Part shown: positions 1 to 9,428 of the stretch, one piece after another
Layout of the letters: each line of letters opens with the position of its first letter
How positions within the stretch are numbered: position 1 is the first letter of the stretch
Program-made: the position numbers and the translations under genes
Assembly: GCA_019648995.1 (NCBI GenBank)
Contig: BLXT01002238.1
Location: 1,782,923 to 1,807,529 of the forward strand
Length of the DNA: 24,607 nt
Source: Plakobranchus ocellatus
Lineage: Eukaryota; Mollusca; Gastropoda; Plakobranchidae
Direction: 5' to 3'
Notes under the pieces: model-generated
Told to the model about the DNA's origin: nothing
Seen by the model: the letters and a program-made list of their open reading frames with translations, nothing else
Database searches by the model: none

Positions 1-298
1 AGAGAGAGAGAGAGAGAAAGAGGTGGATAAATGGGGGGTGGGGGGAAGGAGAAAGTAAAGAGAAAGAGAGAGGAGAAATGCACAGAGAAAGAGATTGAGA
101 GAGAGAGGAAGGGATAGGAAAAAAAAGAGCGCGGATCTGAGAAAAAGAGGGAGAAAGATAGAAAGAAGGAGAGAAAGAGCGCGTCGCGGGATGAATGAGG
201 GAGAGAGAGGGAAGGTGATAAAGAGAGCGCGGGGCGGGGGATTGAGAAAAAATTAAAGACAGAGATAAAAGTGCGGGCAGGAAGAGAGAGAGGGAAAG

Positions 299-351
<53 letters not shown>

Positions 352-378
352 GAGGGAGAGGAATAAAGAGTTCGCGGG
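1..378. repeat. Purine-rich GA satellite block, part 1
   Basis: Nearly pure A/G on the + strand, with runs of GAGA broken by recurring boxes such as AGAGCGCGG and GCGCGGATC. The unit is imperfect and variable in length. The contig starts inside this tract, so its full length is unknown. Open frames here are low-complexity artefacts. Confidence 0.9.
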
Positions 379-541
379 CCGGAAAGGGAGTTGGTTGTTT
401 GCAACAATGTGATCTCAGGCTTCAGGTCCTCCGCCAGGCCAGGGCGCCGGTAGCGAGGCTCAAACCTGCGACAGAAGGTCTCTCCAGATCTCAGGAAAAA
501 TTCGCTATCCACCGTGCCACCGACGCCCCCCGGAAAGGGAG
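379..541 (-). mobile_element. tRNA-derived SINE (S1) with 12-bp target duplication
   Basis: The SINE body is at 391-529 on the minus strand and reads GGGGGCGTCGGTGGCACGG (A box), a B box GTTTGAGCC, then CCTGAGATCAC and a short 3' end. It is flanked by exact direct repeats CCGGAAAGGGAG at 379-390 and 530-541, as expected of target-primed insertion. The duplicated site is itself satellite sequence, so the SINE landed in the GA block. Its internal promoter is only mildly decayed. Confidence 0.85.
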
Positions 542-822
542 AGGGAGAGAGGGAGGGAGAAGGATAAAGAGAGCGCGGGCCGAGGGAGAGAGAGATAGAA
601 AAGGGAAATAGGGAGAGAGAGGGATAAATCAGCAAGGGCCGGGAGAAAGAGGGAGAGAGAAAGCGAGGGAGGAAGAGGGATAAAGATAACGCAGGCCCGA
701 TAGGGAGAGAGATAAAGAGGGATAAAGAGAGCGCGAGAAGGGAACGAAAAAAAGAGGTAAAGAGGGAGCGAGACAGAGGAATAGGGCAAAACAGAGCGGG
801 GGCCGACGAGAGAGAAAAAGTA

Positions 823-858
<36 letters not shown>

Positions 859-960
859 CAAACAGAGAAGGGGAGGTAGAGAATAAAAACGTCGCGGACC
901 TGGGATAGATAGGGAAAGAGAAGAGGAAGGGAAGGAGTGAGTGATTAATTTTCTTTTAAC
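542..960. repeat. Purine-rich GA satellite block, part 2
   Basis: It continues part 1 after the SINE. A recognisable unit is GGGATAAAGAGAGCGCGGGC plus a variable GA run; variants recur near 560, 620, 680 and 720. On the opposite strand it is a Ser/Leu-rich open frame of 118 codons, which is a composition artefact. Confidence 0.88.
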
Positions 961-1044
961 TTGATAAAGCGAAACGTTGTTACGTATACTCTGTGTTGTT
1001 TGATTTTTTCTTATAAGTTTAAGTTGGTGGTTGTTTTCTTTTTT

Positions 1045-1824
1045 TATGTAATACTATTGACCAACATCTATTGTCATTACCCCTTATTTTGGTTTCAATT
1101 TATGATTCTGTTTGTCAGTATTAGTTTAATTTTTTGGAGTGTATATTAGGCCATGGCAATTCTCTTACCTATCTCCTTGTGCAGCTACGATCTTATGTTA
1201 TCAGGTTGCCAATATATTTAAATTATGTAACTTGTTTGGTTTTTTTTAACCTTTGCTAAAAAGATTGCAATTTTGTGGTTAGGGGATTTCTTTGAAATAA
1301 CCATGCTTTCGGTTTTTTTTTCACACTCAAAAACAGACTCATTCTTCTGCTCTCTGAAACTACTGTATCTAAAAGTTTTGGGAAGTTGTTCATCATATTC
1401 GGTCATTAAAATTATACCATCTAGATTATCTTTATTTACTTTTAAGCCTGAAATATCATCGAGATTCATTAAGATATTTCACAGTTAAAGGTTAAAAAGA
1501 TCAGGAGACATCACTCACCCCTGCCTCAAACCTCTTTTGGTGGATTTGAAATCATTCTGTCCTCCTTCAAATCTTACAGATGCAATTTGGTCACAGTAAA
1601 GATTTCTAACTATTCTCAGACCTTTCCCATCAATATCTAATTTTTCTAGCATACGAAATAGTTCTTCATGTTTAACGTAATCGACGGCCTTAAATAATCC
1701 ATGAAGCAATGGAGGTCTTTTTGCATTCTTATACACCTTTCCAAAAGCATTGACAGAGTTTGTGGTGCCTTTCTCAAGCACAAAGCCAAACTGATTTGCG
1801 GATATTGCTGGACTTAGACTGCGC
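1045..1824 (-). pseudogene. Dead LINE reverse transcriptase fragment, copy 1
   Basis: On the minus strand, residues QFGFVLEKGTTNSVNAF and HEELFRMLEKLDIDGKGL, then LRIVRNLY, ASVRFEG and KRGLRQG, are non-LTR retrotransposon reverse transcriptase blocks. Later blocks continue in shifted frames to about 1045 and match copy 2 at the nucleotide level. The catalytic YADD is missing: the NLRYADD region has lost about 9 nt and reads NLDGIIL. Stops and frameshifts make it non-functional. It ends abruptly at the SINE at 1825. The style suggests an RTE-like LINE, but the clade is not certain. Confidence 0.85.
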
Positions 1825-1935
1825 TTTTTGTATATAGCCAGTACAGGCAAGGTGATTTCCAGCTTTCAGGCCCTCCGCGTCAGAAGAGTCCCTGCACATC
1901 TCAGGGCAGATTCGCTATCCACTTTGCCACCAAGG
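1825..1935 (-). mobile_element. tRNA-derived SINE (S1) with internal deletion
   Basis: In minus orientation the 5' half (GGTGGCAAAGTGGATAGCGA, GCCCTGAGATGTGCAGGGAC) and the 3' half (AGGGCCTGAAAGC, CACCTTGCC, CTGGCTATATACAAAAAG) are clear. About 40 bp covering the B box and the CCGCCACCGGCGCC segment are missing. It lies between the LINE fragment and the second GA satellite block. No target duplication was recognised. Confidence 0.82.
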
Positions 1936-2335
1936 ACAAAAAAGAGCGTGGTTCAAGGAGAAAAAAGGAAAGAGGGAGGGTGAGGGGTGAAGAGAGCGCG
2001 GGCCAGGGAGGAAATGGGAGAGAGAAGAAGAACAATAAAAAGAGTTCAGGCCAAGGAGGGAGAGGGAATATTAGAGGAAAGGAGAGGGATAGAGACAGCG
2101 TGGGCCGGGGAGGGAGAGAAAGGAAGAAAGCGGAGGAAAAGGATAAAAAGAGCGAGAGCCGGGGAGAAAACGGAGAGAGGGATAAAGAGAACGCGAGCCA
2201 TGGGTGGAGGGCAGAATGAAGGGAGAGGGATATTGAGAACGCTAGCCGGAGAGGGATAGGGAGATCGAACGCTAGCTGGTGAGAGAAATGGCTGAGTCAG
2301 GGAGGAAAAGGCGAGGAGAGGAATATGAAATAGCG
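1936..2335. repeat. Purine-rich GA satellite block, second array
   Basis: It has the same unit type as 1-960: GAGAGCGCGGGCCAGGGAG, GACAGCGTGGGCCGGGGAGG, AAGAGCGAGAGCCGGGGAG and AGAACGCGAGCCATGGG recur roughly every 45-60 bp, decaying towards 2335. The two overlapping + strand open frames here are repeat artefacts. Confidence 0.85.
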
Positions 2336-2986
2336 CTTGCCGGTTTTATCTTTATTTTGTTTTCATATGTCACCTTTCCTCACTAAAAGGTCTAGATCTG
2401 GTTGGTTGGCCCAAAAGCTACATGGACAGCTGTTATCACTCTCCAAGAACTAGGTGCCTCTAAAAGATGTGAACATCACAGAACAAATGTGATTGTTCCC
2501 TTCGATATTTCTAAGCTAGCTTTTTATTTTAAACATTTTTCATGCATTCTGATAGCCTAGCTCTGCCTTTGACCTGTTAGGTGAAGTTTTTTGAAGGCTG
2601 TTTTTTGTAACTGTAAAGAGATGGCTAGATATTTCTATGTCTTCTTTACAGAACATACCTATTCGACATCTTCTTCCTCTTGTCATTTTGATAATCATCA
2701 TATCATATATAAAAGCTCTCTGTAAAATTCCGGCATCACTACATCACAACCGGCAAATATCAAACTTTAAAAAATAAAATGCATCTCAATTTCATTTTCT
2801 TTTCTTTTTTTTTTTTTTTTTCATGTTTCCAATTTCAATCTGATTTCAACATAACTCTTGAGAAGGTTTTCTCAAGTCCTAAGTTGAACTGCTTTTGGTA
2901 ATGTGTAAGACCAATAATAATTATCGATTTTGCAAATGAAGTCGGACTAATGTTGCATAATTTTTTTTCTCATTTTTTTTATTAGA
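2336..2986. other. Unannotated AT-rich stretch
   Basis: No exon, element or RNA gene was recognised. It holds a poly(T) run at about 2800-2821. I looked for an upstream exon of the METTL24-like gene here and found no plausible SFG-containing open stretch ending at a donor. Confidence 0.5.
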
Positions 2987-3075
2987 TGGGGGTCTCAATA
3001 GTGGTATGGTTAGCAAACTCACTCTAAACTTTGTATCGACGTTCACTCGAGGTTTCGAGCCCGCCACCGGCACTC
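2987..3075 (+). mobile_element. Degenerate tRNA-related head of SINE S1
   Basis: GTGGTATGGTTAGCAAACTC aligns with the A-box region of the S1 copies and GAGGTTTCGAGCCCGCCACC with their B box and acceptor side. The 3' body and tail are not recognisable. It lies just upstream of exon a. Confidence 0.65.
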
Positions 3076-3267
3076 AATCGTACCTTTGGTAGAAAGATGC
3101 TGAAATATCTAGGAAGTGAACGGGTCAAATGACATAAAGAAATTTATTTTAGGCATACTGTTATAAAGGATAGCTATTTGAAATTGTAATGGTTAAATAT
3201 GAAAATAAGGATGCTCTTATTTTATCTGCATATTGTTAAGTTCATTTTTTCAATGGTGTGATTTCAG

Positions 3268-3339
3268 AATAAATTTTGATTTTTCATTTGATGATGCCAT
3301 GGAAAAGTATGGTTGTGAGGTTCATTCTTTCGATCCAAG
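3268..3339 (+). CDS. METTL24-like internal exon a
   Basis: This 72-nt exon is bounded by an acceptor ending TGATTTCAG and a consensus GTAAGT donor at 3340. It encodes [20 protein letters not shown] followed by FDP, the glycine-side and acidic part of the SAM pocket in the FkbM family. It ends with two bases (AG) that join the T opening the next exon to make Ser, giving the family's DPS motif. Confidence 0.85.
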
Positions 3340-3519
3340 GTAAGTTAAAGGACACGCATACTTTTCGATTCTTTGTTGTTAAGAATATACGTAAAGTCAC
3401 AATGTCGCAATTAGCGTGCTTGCTTTTAGTGAATATGCTGCAGTGCACGCGCGCGCGCACACACACACACACACATATATACATACATACATACGTACAT
3501 ACATATATACATACATACA

Positions 3520-3603
<84 letters not shown>

Positions 3604-6600
3604 ATCTTCGAATAAACTGCTATAAGATTTTTAAATGTATTCCATCAAAAATGGGATACGGAGCATGTGCAAATAGTATAGTTGTCTTAGGACAACGATT
3701 TAGGCAAGTGCAATTCCCCTCATTGACTGTTTGAGCTCAGGGAAACCATTACAGTTTATGTGGTAATGTCAGTTTGCTTTCAATGTCAATTTTTTTAAAA
3801 ATCTGAATGATCAGCTTTTAGAAAACTGATGGCAGAGGAAACATACAGCTATACCACGCACAGGATTTATAGCGCAAAGGGAGCTAACCGTTGCGCCACT
3901 AGAAAAACGGCAGAGACAGACTTGTCAATTGCTCTAATATCCCCCATCCTTAATTTCTCTCCTGGATGCAATTGTTTAAACATAGGAGTAGAATTAAGTG
4001 TTGTCGAAGAAATATCGAAAAAAAAAATGCGACCTTGCCACGCATGATGTCAACCCGAAAGCATATTGCGACGAGCTTCATCGCCTTGCCAAGTAAATCT
4101 TCAATTGCTTTAGAGTTTGGGCATGATGGACGCCAGTTTGTTGATGGCTTTGTTATCTGGCATGAAAGTTGCGGTGAGATCTGATTGTGAAGGGTTTGTC
4201 AATTTTCACTTTGGGATTGCTTGATTTTGATTTGGCACTTAAGGGCAATGTACATGATGTTCCCCATTCTAAACCGATTTCACTACGTCAATGCCAAAGC
4301 AAAACCACTGGAATGACTGGCTAGTCTCGGATGCTTCAAATCTAGATTTAAAGAATGAATCTAATGGCATGACTCAGCGCAAAGCTTAGTTCTTAGATGA
4401 TACTTGAACACCTCAAGCCAGCTGTAAAGGTCCAGTCTTAAAACAATGGGATCCTATTTTTTCCTTAACTGAATGTGCGACCAAGGATCTCTTTTCGATA
4501 AAGTTATGATAGTGAAGGATGAGCACATGTGTGTGTATTTTCGATACGGCCAACAAGAGTGTGTTAGTTTGCCTATGACTAATATAGTTTGATATTGAAC
4601 AGTATGCCTATGTTAGTTTCCTGAGGGTGGGCGCGTAGAGATGTTTTTCCTTTTATACTGATCTATTGAACGACGTTTCTGTTCTTGCCTGCTTACATCT
4701 TTTACGAGTGTCTCTAAATCTTGCATCCATTTCCATAACTCCATAACCAAAGAACTGCGCGGATTGTCTTTTAATTGTAGAGTGTGTTGTTTAACATTAT
4801 GAAATTAAGATGTCTCTATCAAATCTTCACATTTCTTCCCCCTCTCCCCCCTTACTCTCTCTATCTCACTTTTTTTTTCAAAGTATGAACGAAAGAAAGG
4901 TCGACCATGTGAGAGGCCAGAGAGTCCATTTTCATCCAGTGGGCGTGGCTGGGGTGGACAAGACCATTGTTGAAAATTCGGGCACTTGGCATCTGTACAC
5001 GATTGCCAGCCACAGAAGAAGGCTTCACCATAAGCTTTCTGAGGTCCGAACGACTTATTTTATGCTCTATTTGTCATCCACAGTGTTTAGCATTGATTAT
5101 CTACGCCAAAACTCAGCCTTTCTGTCGTTCCATGATGCATGTTACATTGAGCATCCCGTGTCATACATAAGTTTGACACATTTTCCCCTACACATTCTGT
5201 GCTACATGATAACATTGATCCATTTTTCTCTAAATGACGTAGGACACTATTTGGAAGCACGTAGTTTTAGAATAACTGTTTGATTCGAATTTCAGAGGAG
5301 AATTGCCTATTGTACATGAAAGATTTTCTTTAATGATCTACATTCTGTAGTCGAAGCGAACCGCACATGTTCTGCTTTCCACCATCAAGAAAACAGTGTT
5401 TTGCAGCAGTCCGTATCTTGTTACGTATAAAAATCAACGAAATTGATAAATCCGTTTCAAATGACGTGAACGCTTCTTTAGGAGTAAACACTTTCCTATC
5501 TGTACCAAGGCAAATCCTTGCAGCATCTCGAGCGTACTATTTAATCTCATATTATTCAATGTAGAACTGGCTCTCCGAAAACAACTTTAGACTATCAGTT
5601 TCAAAGAATTTACGCTGAGCTCATCTTCACCAGGTTTGATTAGCCGATCCTGGAGAAAGGCGAGGCGAAATTTTTAGAAGTCGTTTTTTTTTTCTCCAGA
5701 AAGTTGAATGAAGTAATACCGTTACTCTCGAGCAACGGCATATAAACTAGCACTAGCATTTACATGGATCTATTTTCTTAAAATACTTTTTTTTCTAGAC
5801 AAACCCTGTATTATTCTATTTTAAGGTGAACTGCTGCTGACTATTGAACAAAAATGTAAAACCAAATTTTTGTATTACGTGTTTCTCCTCGTCGCAAAAC
5901 TGAAATCAACTATAAATTAATAGCTAGCCATACTTGTAGTATCTTCAACCTTGGGAAGAATATCAAATACTATTTGAGTTTTCATTCACTGCACAAATGG
6001 AAGAGCTCGACAGCCAGGCGACACACCCGAAAGAGTTTTAAAGAAAACCTTTTCAATGAACATACCGTTAATAATTGACGGCTCTAAACGTGAGCAAAAA
6101 GTCGCAATCGCAGTCTAATTTCAAGATCGTCCGCACATTTCGAAAGCGTGTCGTTTTCGAGATAAATCGCCTTCTTCAGATCTGAGCTCGAGGGATATCA
6201 CTGACGCTAACAGGGATGAAGGAGTTTTCTAATTCTTTAAAAATCAATTTAATCAAAGCAATACTTTGTGTCCCTTGGAGAGTGCCCAGGGCACAAATTT
6301 TTAAAGTTAAAAGTATTAAGCGCCTGTATAATCTGCTAGGAAGATTCCAATCCCACGCTGTTTCTCCGATTTCTGAACTCCTGCTCATGAAGGCATTCAG
6401 GGAAATAATTAACAGATAAACTTGCTAAAACTGCTCTTAACGGCGGCATATTGTCTGAAAAACACACACGCTGGTTTATTCTATATACGTGAAAAAAACT
6501 TATACATCCACACGATGTGCCAAGAAAATTGGGACGGTGAAGGGGTATGAAGTACTTCCCAATCCGAATAAACACCTCAGTCGGTAGGAAATGGGAGACC

Positions 6601-8263
6601 GTGATGGGTTCCGCGTGAGTCCATCATGGCTCTGAAAGTGTGGACTAATCTTTTTGAAATTCTTGTGACAGCCTCTGCACTATCCGGCAAAAAACTTTTC
6701 CTAGAGTCATATAGATTTGAGGAGTTTTGACTTTTCGTTTCGATTCCTTTTGGCAATTTGTTGAATCATGACTTATGTGGAGAATGAACAATTAGAGCTC
6801 TTGAGATCACCGATAAAAAACATATGATGAATCAATTACCTTAAACTTATTCGCATAGATGTTAAATCTCTATGTTATAGAGGCTCTACGAAATGAAAAT
6901 TTAATGACTTGGTTAGATCGGGCACTGGTGGCAGAATAGCCAGCAAATCTACCCTGAGATCTGGAAAGGTTTTAATGTTACTTGTTCGAGTTCGAGCCTA
7001 TTACCTACAACTTAGCTTGATTAAGGCCTGACAATCTGAAGTCACCTTGTTTATAAGGTTTATATGTTAAAAACATCCAAAGCGTTGTGTCCAATGAGCA
7101 TATCGAACATCGAACAAGTACAAGCAGAATAATTTTTTCCTCTCTTCTTTTGTTTACATTCATCGTATGAAATGCATAAGCACGTCATATGAAAACAATC
7201 TGTGAGTCGGCAGACGGCAGACTTTAATTGGACATGACCACAATTCCAAGGAATCCACATCGTTATGCTAACTAGTTTGCTTCATAGCTAACGCAACTCC
7301 ATTCTATCCAAAACACTAAATACACACACACACACGAAGGCCAACGAGGGATATGCGGGATAACGAAGAAAGTTCAACTCAATAATGCTTATGACTTATA
7401 AAATATCAAAATCACACATAAATGCTTATTCGTGAATAGTTTTTACAGCTTTGTGTGATTATGTAAATTCTCTTAAATTGCTTTTGTAATTGTAATTGTA
7501 ATTGTAGTGAAATTTGATTTTCATTTCTTGCAGAGGAGACTCGATGTGCTCAAAATTGACGTTGAAGGATATGAACTAGAAGCCCTAATGACGGCATTAG
7601 ATGATGGAAGTTTAGATGACGTGAGGCAGCTTATTTTTGAAACTCATCTAACCATGATGGGCGGGTCCCCTAAGAAAAAGAATTATGTTCAGGTGACCAC
7701 AAAATTTCATTTATTGTTTTGATCCGACGAGTACGGTACATGCTGTATCTCCACCATAAGCGCACTCTCTAGATTTTAATTCAAAGTGGAAGTTGGGGCC
7801 TGGTTTTATTTTTCAAATTTTTTAAATAAAAATAATGAAATTTAAATAATAATAAAAAAAAACCAAACATTTCAAAGCATTTATATAGAAGGTTACATTC
7901 CTGAGAGTGAGTACTATGAGACAGTATAAAACTATTTTTTTTTTCAAAGTATTTTTTTGTCATCTCGCGTAAAATAAAATCTAAAATATTCCTAGGGAAC
8001 AAAATTGCTTTAAACCGTCCAAAGGCATATAAAACATTGCCTTTGGATATTCTGCAATTTGCATCCCCTCACCCGCCTTTACTTAAAAAAAAAATTAAAA
8101 ACTCTTCTCTTCCCAGTACTTGACGCTGCTCAGGAAAATCTATGCCCGTGGCTTCCGCATCCATACAACCCACCGCAATATGTTTAGCGTTTTTCATAAT
8201 ACTTTAGATGACAAAGACTACGTCAAATGCCACGAGGTCCATACTGTGAAGGTATCTAAGTGA
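3268..8263 (+). CDS. METTL24-like FkbM-family methyltransferase, C-terminal 178 residues in four exons (5' incomplete)
   Basis: Joined exons 3268-3339, 4884-5043, 7534-7692 and 8117-8263 keep one frame across three introns and encode 178 residues plus a stop. What is seen: an acidic SAM-side motif EVHSFDPS, a [10 protein letters not shown] strand, a tryptophan followed by TIAS and LHH, and the FkbM signature [13 protein letters not shown], then an IFETH segment and a C-terminal [13 protein letters not shown] block. This order is that of the FkbM methyltransferase domain (Methyltransf_21) as found in METTL24-like animal proteins. The family is predicted to use S-adenosylmethionine; the substrate is unknown. 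The first base of exon 3268 completes a codon whose first two bases lie in an unseen exon; GGA (Gly) would fit the family's SFG-I pattern. No signal peptide or upstream exon could be found in 1-3267, so the N-terminal part is probably off the contig. The reading frame is intact, so the gene may be functional. Confidence 0.85.
3443..3598. repeat. Composite (GC)n-(AC)n-(ATAC)n-(AT)n microsatellite
   Basis: The tract changes from GC steps to AC steps, then ATAC tetranucleotides with one ATAC>GTAC variant near 3495, then about 25 AT steps. Every base from 3443 to 3598 alternates purine and pyrimidine without a break. It lies about 100 bp after the splice donor of exon a. Confidence 0.97.
3850..3910 (-). 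repeat. Possible 5' half of a tRNA-derived element
   Basis: On the minus strand, AGTGGCGCAACGGTTAGC contains TGGCGCAACGG, which fits the polymerase III A-box consensus at every constrained position. A weak B-box-like GCTATAAATCC follows about 20 bases later, closer than usual. No tail or target duplication was seen. It may be a deleted tRNA-type SINE or chance. Confidence 0.3.
4884..5043 (+). CDS. METTL24-like internal exon b
   Basis: This 160-nt exon follows a long T tract ending CAAAG. Its first base completes Ser, then it reads [18 protein letters not shown] and WHLYTIAS to KLSE. The W-x3-T-x2-S-x4-LxH spacing matches the segment just before the catalytic acidic motif in METTL24-like proteins, so this exon joins directly to exon c with no missing piece. 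The donor GAG/GTCCGA is poor, but extending past it adds residues with no family resemblance. Confidence 0.82.
6919..7058 (+). mobile_element. Old, degenerate tRNA-derived SINE (family S1)
   Basis: It aligns with the better copies at 17459 and 18870: GGCAGAATAGCCAGCAAATC, then ACCCTGAGATCTG, a B-box remnant GAGTTCGAGCC, GGCCTGA, and the 3' block AGTCACCTTGTT. The tail of the family (TGGACTGGCTATAT) is eroded. No clear target duplication remains. It sits in intron 2 in the same orientation as the gene. Confidence 0.75.
7322..7335. repeat. Short (AC)n microsatellite
   Basis: Seven AC steps lie in intron 2. Confidence 0.85.
7534..7692 (+). CDS. METTL24-like internal exon c with the FkbM signature
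   Basis: This 159-nt, phase-0 exon lies between TTTCTTGCAG and a GTGACC donor. It encodes [18 protein letters not shown], the diagnostic FkbM motif with its acidic D and E residues, followed by a linker rich in Asp and [11 protein letters not shown], a predicted core strand and loop. It ends in KKKNYVQ and joins in frame to [13 protein letters not shown]. Confidence 0.9.
7693..8116 (+). other. Intron 3 of the METTL24-like gene
   Basis: The intron is 424 bp, AT-rich with poly(A)/poly(T) runs, a GTGACC donor and a strong CTTCTCTTCCCAG acceptor. Nothing else was seen in it. Confidence 0.8.
8117..8263 (+). CDS. METTL24-like terminal coding exon d
   Basis: After a strong polypyrimidine acceptor (CTTCTCTTCCCAG) this exon encodes 48 residues, [20 protein letters not shown] to HTVKVSK, then TGA at 8261-8263. 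A possible donor, AAG/GTATCT, lies at about 8250, so an alternative C-terminus cannot be excluded, but the stop and the poly(A) signals just downstream favour this as the last exon. Confidence 0.85.
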   Translation, partial: YLTLLRKIYARGFRIHTTHRNMFSVFHNTLDDKDYVKCHEVHTVKVSK

Positions 8264-8359
8264 GGTATAAAGAGTTAACTATTTATATGAAGCTTAACTT
8301 TTTAGTGTATTATATTGACGTCCAGTGTGGTGTGATGTTTGATCAGAATTGAAAAGCAA

Positions 8360-8365
8360 AATAAA
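8360..8365 (+). promoter_or_regulatory. Candidate poly(A) signal 1
   Basis: AATAAA lies about 97 bases after the stop codon. A GT-rich stretch at about 8393-8418 lies at a typical downstream distance. Confidence 0.6.
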
Positions 8366-8457
8366 AGTATGGCAATATATTTGCAACCTCTATGTCATTG
8401 TGATTATGTTGTGTTCGCTTAAAATGTCCTATTTGTTTGACTTTCATAATTTTGGTG

Positions 8458-8463
8458 AATAAA
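8458..8463 (+). promoter_or_regulatory. Candidate poly(A) signal 2
   Basis: A second AATAAA lies about 195 bases after the stop codon. Its downstream GT-richness is weaker than that of the first signal. Confidence 0.4.
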
Positions 8464-9382
8464 ATCAGTTTTAAACGCGCTTAATGAATTCAGCTCCTTT
8501 TTCTATACAGATAGTTTTGGGTAACCACGTTACTTTAAGTGTAGATAATCCTAAAGGCTTAAGGTGTCACTTGCAAGCTTTTAAACCAAATTTCAATCCA
8601 TCCGGGACGTTTTGGGGTGTGCCGAAAAAATGTTCCACGAAAAAAACAACCAAAAAACACGTTTTCCGCAAATCACTTATCTTTTTAAATCAGTGGAACG
8701 CTCTGAAACTTCCCTTGCTCTTTTATATTTATTTTTTGTCTTAATTAGGTTTTTTCTACAGAGAAATCGACCCAGTGGAAATAGGTGTTTAAAAAGCTAC
8801 AGAAAAGCATTTTTCGACCATTCGCTTGTGGTATAATAATTTATCTTTTTTTTATGGTTGCTGGAAAATAACATCACGGCGCGTCATGCTATTGGTGAGT
8901 TTTCATCATTCTTGTGCTTCGGCTGTTCCCGTAAACCCCCTCGTCTCAAGAATAGGCCCATAATAAAATGTATATTTTCCTGCACAATCTTTTACCTTTT
9001 ACATTTCGACCTAAAGATATACTAAGTACATAATGACAGCTTGCAGAGAAAAAAAAGTTAAGTCGTTTTTCTTCATCGCTGACTTTTGTGTTTCATTCTC
9101 ATTCATCTTCATTAAAGAAAAAGAGGATTATAATAATGAGAACGAAATTTATTTGCAATCAGTCATTTAAAAATGAATTGACTATAACAACGTTCATTTT
9201 TCAACATAAAGTTCTCATCCATAAAAACTTTTTTTTCTGACAGCGTTATGATCTTGTCAAAGATATTAATTTTCAATTGATCCTTGCGAAAGAATTTCTT
9301 TTCGTTTAGCTTGAATAAACATTACACATGTATACATGTCAATATATGTAGCATTGTCGACTGTCTTGGTATGCTCCATCTC
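8464..9382. other. 3' flank of the METTL24-like gene, nothing recognised
   Basis: AT-rich sequence without a protein remnant or SINE that I can identify. Short open frames have no family resemblance. Confidence 0.5.
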
Positions 9383-9383
9383 N

Positions 9384-9424
<41 letters not shown>
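9383..9424. repeat. (C)n-(CT)n microsatellite with an ambiguous base
   Basis: One N at 9383 precedes nine C's and about sixteen TC steps. The N marks an uncertain homopolymer call. Confidence 0.95.

Positions 9425-9428
<4 letters not shown>

Larger units (their letters stand above)
3340..4883 (+). other. Intron 1 of the METTL24-like gene, with composite microsatellite
   Basis: The intron is 1,544 bp with a GTAAGT donor and a T-rich tract ending CAAAG as acceptor. It holds a GC/AC/ATAC/AT microsatellite near its 5' end and a possible tRNA-like half element on the minus strand at 3850-3910. No coding exon was recognised in the rest. Long open frames across the microsatellite are repeat artefacts. 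Confidence 0.75.
5044..7533 (+). other. Intron 2 of the METTL24-like gene
   Basis: The intron is 2,490 bp, with a weak GTCCGA donor and a good TTTCTTGCAG acceptor. It contains one old SINE (6919-7058) and a short CA microsatellite (about 7322-7335). No further coding exon is needed by the family alignment and none was recognised. Confidence 0.75.

Noticed and set aside
505-861. 118-codon Ser/Leu-rich minus-strand frame
   Set aside because: It is the complement of the GA satellite; the composition follows entirely from the repeat.
1218-1850. Host genes on the minus strand
   Set aside because: The frames are parts of one broken LINE reverse transcriptase that matches copy 2 at 18 kb.
3477-3548. 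CRISPR-like array from regular ATAC spacing
   Set aside because: It is a simple microsatellite with no spacers.
3276-3734. 152-codon + frame with His/Thr/Ile/Tyr repeats
   Set aside because: It overlaps exon a in the wrong frame and then translates the AC/ATAC/AT microsatellite.
4810-5283. 157-codon + frame read as a single gene
   Set aside because: Only 4884-5043 is coding; the rest is intron read-through without family resemblance.
8484-8836. Two overlapping + frames after the METTL24-like gene
   Set aside because: They lie in the 3' flank after poly(A) signals, overlap each other and show no motif.
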